From JBCCSZ01 sp039199225 (GTDB lineage: Bacteria > Bacteroidota > Bacteroidia > Chitinophagales > Saprospiraceae), in the NCBI GenBank assembly GCA_039199225.1, contig JBCCSZ010000306.1:1-9420 (forward strand): DNA of 9,420 nucleotides. Reading direction: 5' to 3'. The notes below the pieces were generated by a model. It was given only the letters and a program-made list of their open reading frames with translations. It was not told the origin of the DNA and searched no databases. Below are positions 1 through 7,800 of the stretch, in pieces; within the stretch, counting starts at the first letter, position 1; the number at the start of each line of letters is the position of its first letter. Position numbers and translations under genes: made by a program.

Positions 1-528
1 AAAATAATTGTAGGCAACTTCCGAAAAATCATCGCTAAACATCCAAACGGCTGGATGAAATTCTGCAAAGACAAAGCGACCACCTGGCTTTATGAAATGG
101 GCAACAACATCGGCCCAGCGATCCAAATCCGGCAACCAACTGATGGTACCGTAGGAGGTGAAAACAATATCAAACTGCTGGTCCAATTGGGTGGGAAGAC
201 TGTAAAGGTCGCAACACAAAAAGGTGGCTGGCACGCCTGATTCGGCACTCAACAGTTTGGCTTTTTCAATCGCCTGGTCGGATAAATCAATGCCTGTGAC
301 TTGAGCCCCCAAGCGCGCCAAAGAGAGGGTATCTTGTCCAAAATGGCACTGGAGGTGTAAAATGGATTTATTGGTTACATCACCGAGCAATTCTAGTTCG
401 ATGGGATTCAAAGAAGAACGGCCGGCCAGGAAGCTGGCATTGTCATAAAATTCAGAATCGTAGTGAACGACCGCTCGCTTGTTCCAAGATTCCTTATTGA
501 CGGCCAGGTAGTTTTGTTGATCTTCCAT
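1..528 (-). CDS. Class I SAM-dependent methyltransferase, C-terminally cut by window edge
   Basis: This frame reads from an ATG at 528-526 down to base 1 without a stop, giving 176 residues; the C-terminus is outside the window. It probably transfers a methyl group from S-adenosylmethionine to an unidentified substrate in the cytoplasm. The Rossmann-type SAM fold is visible. Motif I is ILHLQCHFGQDT (residues 56-67), followed by the acidic second strand GIDLSD (79-84), which would bind the SAM ribose. CCDLYSLP (about 105-112) would lie near the adenine, FDIVFTSYG is strand 4, and FIKPGGRFVFAEFHP is the post-motif III KPGG turn and strand 5. The N-terminal NKESWNKRA helix is common in this group. 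The start is chosen because it precedes that helix and no earlier in-frame ATG fits; there is no Shine-Dalgarno. It is transcribed away from the secretion and RHS genes, so it is probably unrelated to them. The family is clear; the substrate cannot be told. Confidence 0.9.
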   Translation of the reverse strand, partial: MEDQQNYLAVNKESWNKRAVVHYDSEFYDNASFLAGRSSLNPIELELLGDVTNKSILHLQCHFGQDTLSLARLGAQVTGIDLSDQAIEKAKLLSAESGVPATFLCCDLYSLPTQLDQQFDIVFTSYGTISWLPDLDRWADVVAHFIKPGGRFVFAEFHPAVWMFSDDFSEVAYNYF

Positions 529-618
529 TTTAGAGTAGTTGTTAATGTAGTATTTTTCGTACTGTTTAACTGGACAGGTATGTAAAGAGTTCCGATGGAC
601 ATCCAAAAAAATTAATCG

Positions 619-626
619 CAAAAATA
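619..626 (-). promoter_or_regulatory. Possible Bacteroidota -7 box for the methyltransferase gene
   Basis: Read on the minus strand these bases are TATTTTTG, an exact match to the Bacteroidota -7 consensus TAnnTTTG, about 90 bases before the methyltransferase ATG. A -33 TTG-like element is weak: ATTG at 654-651 is 24 bases away, somewhat far. In such an AT-rich stretch a chance match is quite possible. I found no exact TAnnTTTG on the plus strand in 529-1040 for the opposite gene. Confidence 0.3.
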
Positions 627-690
627 TTCAGCGAAATATTTTGAATGTATCAATAAAGTTGTAATTTTATCCTATCTGAATTTCAGTGAT

Positions 691-717
691 ACCTGTCTAT
701 AAAAATTTTACCTGTCT
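691..717. repeat. Short direct repeat ACCTGTCT, two copies 19 bases apart
   Basis: ACCTGTCT occurs at 691-698 and again at 710-717, and the reverse complement of its first seven bases (GACAGGT) is at 573-579. The 19-base repeat distance is close to two helical turns, which could suit a regulator binding one face of the DNA, but the motif is short and no known operator is recognised. Confidence 0.3.
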
Positions 718-835
718 TCTAAACTTGTAATTGCTTAAACTGATTTCTTGTACTGCAAGAGAGCTAAGAACTATTGTCAGAACTTACCTTTTCCATCTAC
801 CTACTTGTTTTCATCATTGGCTACTACGCGAAAAA

Positions 836-886
836 TAGATATGTTCTTTTGGGCGCATTGCCCCAGAGATTAAAAGAATATATCTA
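836..886. repeat. 15-bp inverted repeat enclosing a GGGC/GCCC hairpin
   Basis: Bases 836-850 (TAGATATGTTCTTTT) pair with 872-886 (AAAAGAATATATCTA). Fourteen pairs are Watson-Crick and one, G843 with T881, would be a G-U wobble in RNA read from the plus strand. Inside the 21-base loop a second small stem forms: GGGC (851-854) with GCCC (860-863) around GCATT. There is no T run directly after it, so it does not look like a simple intrinsic terminator. It could be a structured RNA element or a protein-binding site. Confidence 0.6.
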
Positions 887-892
887 CCCAAA

Positions 893-906
893 TTAAGTTC
901 ACTTAA
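893..906. repeat. Interrupted palindrome TTAAGT-TC-ACTTAA
   Basis: Two perfect 6-base arms, TTAAGT and ACTTAA, flank two bases. This is the size and symmetry of a small dimeric-regulator operator, and it lies about 135 bases before the secreted-protein start. No specific regulator family is recognised, and AT-rich palindromes of this length can occur by chance. Confidence 0.35.
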
Positions 907-926
907 AACTTTTTTCATGTTCTAAA

Positions 927-946
927 AAAGCATCGAAAGGTGCTTT
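927..946. other. Hairpin with GAAA tetraloop
   Basis: AAAGCATC (927-934) pairs with GGTGCTTT (939-946), including one T-G wobble, across the loop GAAA, a GNRA-type tetraloop closed by a C-G pair when read as plus-strand RNA. Read on the minus strand the same stem has a C-A mismatch but is followed by six T residues, so it could also serve as a weak minus-strand terminator. The A run at 924-930 can instead pair with CTTTTTT at 909-915, so the two pairings exclude each other. Confidence 0.4.
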
Positions 947-979
947 GTCCATTGTGATAAACTTAAGAGCGTTTAGCAC

Positions 980-1019
980 ATGACTCATGCCTACGCATGG
1001 GGGTCATTCATATTTTTTT
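980..1019 (+). terminator. Terminator-like hairpin and T run just upstream of the secreted-protein gene
   Basis: ATGACTC (980-986) pairs with GGGTCAT (1001-1007), with one T-G pair. After a two-G bulge, ATGC (987-990) pairs with GCAT (995-998) around the loop CTAC. Five bases later comes a run of seven T residues (1013-1019). This resembles an intrinsic terminator on the plus strand, although the T run is slightly spaced from the stem. No plus-strand gene ends here, so it would end a non-coding transcript or act as an attenuator in the leader of the gene that starts 21 bases after the T run. Confidence 0.45.
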
Positions 1020-1040
1020 AATCCATAAATATTATCTCCA

Positions 1041-1799
1041 ATGATTTTCAAACAAAGCATTGTAGCGGGCATTGCTATGCTCCTACTTTACATTCCCTTA
1101 AAAGGTGAAATCATCGCTAGCCTTCAGGGCGATGTACTTTCCGTAGAGACGACCTTACCCGGATCGGCAGGTTATCACGGATGCGAGGTGGCCAAGGCTC
1201 AAAAAGTTCCGGCTTATGTTTTTGAGCTGCAAGTATTACAAGCCAAAGACAAGGGAAAGACCGGTTCCAGCTGTGGCGGAAGCAAAGGATGGAATACACT
1301 TTACAGACAAGAATCTGAGGATGGCACCGCCAATTTCGACCAACTCCCGCTGGGAGTCTATCGGGTGATCAGCTTGACAGGCGAGGCCATCGGATGTCGA
1401 CTGAACAAAAAAAGTGAAGGGCTGCCCGATCGCTCTATCATCTATCGAAAAGAAATTTCGAAGAATATTTCGATTGCAGCACAAGCGCCAAATTCCCTGG
1501 CTACACAAACGATTCAGACGAAGAGCAAGGAAGTATTTTCCGTCTTTCCAAACCCCGCGAGCAATGAGCTAAGCATTGAGTTGCAAAGCCAAGAACTATC
1601 AGAGGAAGTTCACATTTCTTTGATCGACCTATTGGGCAAAACCATTGAAGTGGCCCGTCAAGCTGTCGAGCCAGGCAGCTCTCACCACCGATGGAACTTA
1701 GCCTTAGAAAGCTATCCGCCGGGGGCTTACTTCATTCATGTACAGGATGCAAAAGGAAAGCAGTTTTCCCAAAAAATTGTGGTTCAAAAAAATCAATAA
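1041..1799 (+). CDS. Secreted protein with T9SS type A sorting tail
   Basis: This is a 252-residue protein exported first through Sec and then, by its tail, through the Bacteroidota type IX system to the cell surface or medium. Residues 1-26 are a signal peptide: K4 near the start, hydrophobic IVAGIAMLLLYI, possible cleavage near EIIA-S. Residues 166-252 form the Por/T9SS C-terminal domain: FSVFPNPASNEL (166-177), then ISLIDLLGKTIEV, then the closing strands PPGAYFIHVQDAKGKQFSQKI. The middle (about 27-150) is not recognised. Its GTANFDQLPLGVYRVIS segment (96-111) resembles a strand pair of prealbumin/Cna-B-like beta-sandwiches, and three cysteines (48, 78, 119) may form disulfides. The ATG is chosen because it alone gives a full signal peptide. 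The RHS gene follows after 62 bases on the same strand with no clear terminator between, so an operon is likely. Sorting tail very sure; molecular role unknown. Confidence 0.88.
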   Translation: MIFKQSIVAGIAMLLLYIPLKGEIIASLQGDVLSVETTLPGSAGYHGCEVAKAQKVPAYVFELQVLQAKDKGKTGSSCGGSKGWNTLYRQESEDGTANFDQLPLGVYRVISLTGEAIGCRLNKKSEGLPDRSIIYRKEISKNISIAAQAPNSLATQTIQTKSKEVFSVFPNPASNELSIELQSQELSEEVHISLIDLLGKTIEVARQAVEPGSSHHRWNLALESYPPGAYFIHVQDAKGKQFSQKIVVQKNQ

Positions 1800-1861
1800 A
1801 TCAAACTGCTTATTCCCTGCAATTTAATCTAACAAAAAGTTTTTCAGAAAAGCTATAAAAC

Positions 1862-4800
1862 ATGTATCAATTAAAATTTCAATATATACTCTTTTTTGCC
1901 ATTGTGCTGCTGTCGGCATCGAGGAGTTTTGCACAGATCAATAGTACGCAAAGTCCTATGGTCAATCTGCCAGCAGCCCCCGAGGCATCTGCGCTAAAGG
2001 AATACATCGACATTCCGGTGAGTGAGTACACAGGTACGGCCAATGTCAATATTCCATTGCACACTTTTAAAACCAAGGAGATTTCCATCCCCATCAGCAT
2101 AGGATACCACAGTGCTGGTAACCGCGTCACAGAGGAAGCCAGCTGGGTTGGATTGGGCTGGTCTTTAAATGCCGGTGGTGTGATCACCAGAGAAATTAAA
2201 GACAAAGACGACTTTGGATTTGTCCATCCAGAAACCCAACTGGAACTACCGGGCTACTACTCCAACTTCTACAATCAAATCGACAAACTCCCCGGCGATC
2301 CCTCGACCCAAGACCCCAACTCGCTGGTGGGATTTGATCCGCTCAGTGGCACCAACGACTTTACCGTTTATTTTTCTCAGGTCGCCAGTTCAAGCACCTA
2401 TGTGGGCAACGACGGCAACAACTACACACCCGAAGACGACCTGTGTGAATACAGCGAAATAGATTCCGAACCAGATTTGTATTCCTTCAATTTCCTGGGC
2501 TACTCTGGTAAATTTGTTTTGGACGACAACAGAAAATTTGTCCCTTTGAGCAATCATGGATTTCAAATAGAATACACCGATCCAGGTTGGCAAATCACCA
2601 CACAAGACGGCATCCAATTTATTTTTGGATCAGACGATCAATCGCAGCAAAGAACCTATTCGCTGGGCTACCATTTCAAAAGCATCGATCCCAATAATTT
2701 GACAGCTGCCGGTTATTCCAGTTGTGCCAATTGCGCACAGCCAAATGACAACTTTACAGTGGATCATATTTCTTCCTGGTTCCTCAGAGAAATTAGAACT
2801 GTCAATGGCAGGGTCATCCGATTCCGATATGACAAGGAAGCCTACAATGAAGACGCTTTTAGTCCAACGGGCATCGCGCCGATTCCTGGCTTCAGCGAAA
2901 ACTGGTTGAAAAGCTATCACAGTTGCCACGTTACTTGCGAAGCAACTTGCAACCCGGAAATCATCCAAGGAACGCTGTCGGCCAGTGTCTCCGTGATCCA
3001 TTACGACCGCGTAGATTTGGAGGCCATCACCTCATCGGCACCGGATGTTCGCGAAAGCGTTACCTTCATACCTTCTGCCTTCGACCGCTTGGATTTGAAG
3101 GGTGCTAAATCGCTGAACTTGATGCAGGTTCACGTCAATTCACAGTTGGTAAAAGAAGTGATTTTTAACAAAACGTATTTTACTTCCTCTGCACCAGACT
3201 TTCAAAATGACTGGCGAAACCTGGTGGTCGACCTACCTGGGGTTGGCAACCTCATTGATAACAACAACAACCTCAAACGGCTCCGGCTGGAAAGCGTCAG
3301 TATTTGTGGAGAGAACGAAACCTGTCTGGAACAACCCTATCGATTCTCTTACAACAATACGGCACTGCCTGCCAAGACATCCATGTCACAGGATTACTGG
3401 GGCTACTTCAATGGAAAGAAAAATAAGACATTGGTCCCTAGCTTTACCTACGTTCGTACGCCGGTAGACATCACCCCTCCAAGCTGTACGGAGAGCTGTG
3501 CAGACTTAGTCGACGGCTGCTCTTACTTGGGTGTGAAGGCAGCAGATAGAAGAGCCGATGAAAATAAGTCTAAGGCTTGCGTTTTGGAATCTGTCGTTTC
3601 CCCACTAGCCGGAAGCACCAGCTTTGAGTATGAAACCCATCGCTTCACAAATGGGTCGGAAGCCCTCCGATTCAATTCTGCCCTGCAGGAAATTGGCAAC
3701 AGTTCCATTTCAACCTTCAATTGCTTAGGTGATCCCAATTGTACTTTACCTCCAACCGAAATCAATTATCCATCTGCACAGATAACGGTTTCGGACGACG
3801 GTACAAGTCTATGTGGCAATTCGAATACCCCTGTGTATTTTAATGCCTCCTGGAGCAGTAATGGCTGTTCGCTTGGCGATCCGTTTCCAGTATTCATGGA
3901 TGTCGAAATATCTGGCATTGACGATCCAAGTTTTTTTGAAACCGTTCGACTCCATGAAACTTTTATCTCCACCGAAGAGGATGAAACCTGGTCTGGCCTG
4001 CACGATTCTTATGTGGAGGATACACCTTTGGGACCACCCACGATCTTCCTCCCCCCTGGCAACTACCGCGTAAGAATGTTGGTGGACAACAGCTTGGTCA
4101 ACTGCGGTGATGTATACAGTGCCAGTATCAAAGTAGCAGAGCTTGTACTCTCGGAAGCCAACAAGCGAGGAGGTGGATTGAGGGTGTCTCGCAAGATTAC
4201 CAACGACGCCAATGGCAATATCTTGAACACCCGATTTGAATATGGAAACAAACAAAGCTCGACAGGTATTTTGAATGCCATTCCCGACTTTACCGGAGAG
4301 GCTGGCATCCGAATCAGCAGTTGCGCCCAGGTATCTCCCAATGGGAAGGAGGTCTACTACAACTACTTCTTCAATTACTTGGTCAATGCTGTCTCTTCGA
4401 GCTTGTCGCCGCTGACGATGAATTTCGCACCGGGAATCGTTGGATATACCGAAGTAACAAAGTACTACGATGGCCAGGAGGAAGAGAAGTTTGGAAGAGA
4501 AGTTTCCACTTTTTACAATGAAGATTTTTCTGCCTCTTCACTCAATACGACATTGGTCAATGTCCCCCGATTCTACAATGCCAATAATGGCAACTTGCAA
4601 AAGCTCGAAATCTTCGACAGGGACAATACTTTGGTAAAGGAAACCATCAATACCTATGCGACCAATTGGAACGACTTCAATTGGATGTGGACTGGAAAAA
4701 TCATTTGCGACAACTGCTTACTGCCAGCCCTCATCTTGAGTCCTGCAGGCAATGAGTCTACCGACCCGGATTGTGAAATAGAACACAACCTTTGGATTTC

Positions 4801-7800
4801 GTACTACTCCTACATCCCGCAATGGCATAAGCTGCAATCGGTTGCCGAACGGACCTGGGGAACCGATGGAAGTGGTCCCTTGACTTCTTACCAATCCTAC
4901 ACCTACGACAATCAGTACTTTGTCCCTAAGACATATACCACCTCGGGGGCCAGCGTAGGGATGACCAAAGAAGTGAAATACGCACAAGATATTCTCTTCG
5001 AAGGCGATCCCGATATTTTTACGCCTGCCATACAGGAAATGGTCAATCGAAACATGACGGCCATTCCACTGTGGGAAAAAACAACTGGTTCTGTTCAGAG
5101 TGGTTCCAAGGTGAGATACGAATTTACGAACAACCTATTCGTTCCAACGGACTACTATGCCATTGAGGGTGACATCAATACCTGGGAGCCGCAATACGAA
5201 CTGAGGTATACAGACTACACAGATGATTATCCAGATGAAATGCAAAAGGATGCCTACGACATTGCAGAAATTTACACCTGGGACAACGGCCTTTTGAAAA
5301 CCAAAAACTACAGCGGCTGGAACTGGGTCTGGGGTTACAACAACAAACGACAACTCACTTCCATATCAAATGTCGATGGTACCAGCACGGCCTATGATTA
5401 CGACGACCTTCAGCGGATGAACTATTCGGGCATCTCTGGCAAAGGCGGAGATTTAAAAAGCAGTTCTACCATTGAATACGATTATGAATTGGCGAGTGGT
5501 GGATCAAACAAAGTGACAACAACGACCACCTACGAAGATGGATCGGATACGCAAACCAGTGTCCAAACTTTCGATGGTTTTGGCAGGGACCTAGTACTCA
5601 CCCGATTGGGCTACACGCCACAACTTGGCAATAAAGCCATGCAGTCTGTCAGCTATGACGATTTCGGTCGGAAGATAAGAGAGTACAGCATCGGGCAGGA
5701 CCCCGTCGAATACCAGTACGAGTATTCGCCCTTGAGCAGAATGCTGCAAATAGACAATCCAGATGGCAGCATCGTCACGATGCAGCACGGTATCAACGAA
5801 GCACAGGAGGTGGACGGCTACCCTGCCTACACCCTTTTCAAAACCAAGACAACGGATGAAAACGGTAATATCTCCGAGACATTCACCGATGGCTTGGATC
5901 GCACCCGCGTCAATAAAGAATACCTGACTGAAACGGAGTCGGCCGATACTTACTACGGCTACGACAACTACGGCAACATTGGAGCAGTTACGACGCCAAT
6001 GGATTATGAATACACCTACTTTTACGATGCGCACAATCGCCTCTTCCAAAAGAAGATTCCCGGTGGCGGTACCTTTGAATACCAATACTACGACAATGAC
6101 TTACTATTCAAATCGATTTTGCCAAACGGACATACGACCTTCAACTACTACGACCAGTACGATCGACTGGAAGTAACTTCATTGGATGGTGACCAAAGCT
6201 CGGGCAATAACATCATCGAAAATGAATACGACATAAACCACAGTGTGGACCCTAATGCTGCCTATTGGGGTAAGAAAACCGGACAAATCACCCGGGTACT
6301 CGGCACCAATGATTGGCTATCGGCTACCTACACCTACGACAAATTTGGTCGCTCCACCGGCCAGACCGTCGACAACTATGTAGGCGGACAGGAAGTCCTA
6401 CAAACGAGTCTCGACTATGCAGACAATGTCAAAAACATTAATAGAGTACATTCTACCAGTTTTGGCCCGGACATCGTCATCAACACCACCAATTCCTTTG
6501 ACCACTCCTTTAGAAAAAGGCGCATCGAACACCAGGTGGACAATCATGCAAACGTCCGCATTTGTGGCATGGGTTATGACAGTGAAGACCGCGTTATTTC
6601 CAAGGCACTGTATGGCGACGACCCTGATGGCAGTCTATTGCAAAGCATCAGCTACGGTTACAATTCCAGAGGATGGCTGACCAACATCAATGAGATCGAT
6701 GATGGAGATTCCAACGACAAGGAAATTCCTATTTGCAAGGAAGATCCATCGGAATGTTACAAATGCGATTACACCGTTGCAGTGCCAATGAGTAACTCGG
6801 TCATTTTTGGCATCTATCTGGAAGGCGGCCAGTACATTACGCTCCCCTCCTATCCTTATGACATCACCCAGTTGAATGATCTGGAATTGGATTTGGAGAC
6901 CTGGCTGACCGATAGTGGCATTGAGTACCAGGACGTGAACATCGTTTTGGAAAACAATACTGCCTACATTACGATCGTGCAAAGTACTGTTCCTTTCCTC
7001 TACGTGTCCAACTTCCCGAATCTATTGGTTTTCTTTACAGAAGGAAATTGTACGGGTACACCTTTCAACAATCCAACGGGAGAAATCTGTAATCTTTGCA
7101 ATCGATGGGGTTACAAATGTAACGACTGTCCTTTTTGGAATTTGCAAGACAATTGCATCACTTGCAGTGAGCTAGGTATTTTGGATTGCAACAGTTGTGC
7201 ATTTGCGCCAGACCCATGCACCAGATGCAGCAACCTCGGCTACCAGGACTGCGCTACCTGCCCGCTGACGCTGGATGCCATCAAACCCATCAGATTGACG
7301 GTAGATTACAACCACAGTGATTTGAGCAGTGGGACCAAAGCCTCCATGATTAGCATTACGGAGCAATCCAAATACATCGAGCACGATCAAACGTTCGATA
7401 TGATCTACAAGCAGTCCAACCAGATGGTCGGTAGTACCAATGTGAGCAGCAGCAGCCCAAGTCACACCATGGTTGTTGACCTATCCGATCAATGGATCAA
7501 TGCCAACACCAGTTCGGCTGTTCTTGACACCTTGGCAGATCGACTGATTGCCGAGTTAAATACAGCTGGTATTTCCTCTACGCAAGTACAAAACGATTTT
7601 GTCGATGCTGTAGAACAATCCCTGTCGATCACCTGGACAAATGTAACGGGTATAGACATTGAGCCAGAGTTCGATATTCCCAACCCCGACCTGTTTGCAT
7701 TGAAAATCGATTACAACGATGGTGGCCAACTGATTCAATCGCCTGGCCAGTTGAACGGCAACATCTCTGGTTTGACCTGGAAGGTCGCCGGCAAGTCCAT

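Larger units (their letters stand above)
529..1040. other. Non-coding divergent intergenic region with several inverted repeats
   Basis: This 512-base stretch separates the minus-strand methyltransferase from the plus-strand secreted-protein gene. No credible protein-coding frame is visible: the only longer frame overlaps the methyltransferase in another frame. It is AT-rich and holds several structured elements, listed separately. They are a 15-bp inverted repeat (836-886), a 14-bp palindrome (893-906), a hairpin with a GAAA loop (927-946) and a terminator-like hairpin (980-1019). A direct repeat of ACCTGTCT occurs at 691-698 and 710-717, with the same heptamer inverted at 573-579. Because most structure is packed into 836-1019, upstream of the gene at 1041, this part may be a 5' leader or a small RNA; that is inference. 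Confidence 0.7.

Noticed and set aside
55..240. Plus-strand frame of 61 codons
   Set aside because: It lies antisense to the methyltransferase, whose reading frame shows clear SAM-binding motifs; the plus-strand product has no recognisable features.
408..602. Minus-strand frame of 64 codons overlapping the methyltransferase start
   Set aside because: Mostly overlaps the N-terminal coding part of the methyltransferase in another frame, with no start context or recognisable motif.
1800..1861. Possible terminator between the T9SS cargo gene and the RHS gene (AGTTTTTC/GAAAAGCT inverted repeat)
   Set aside because: The arms are separated by a single base, contain a mismatch and are AT-only, so no stable hairpin would form; not enough to break the putative operon.
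3809..4255. Minus-strand frame of 148 codons
   Set aside because: Antisense shadow in the beta-rich part of the RHS gene; no domain features.
5591..6085. Minus-strand frame of 164 codons
   Set aside because: Entirely antisense to YD-repeat coding sequence; its valine/isoleucine-rich product is typical of the reverse of Asp/Tyr/Asn codons.
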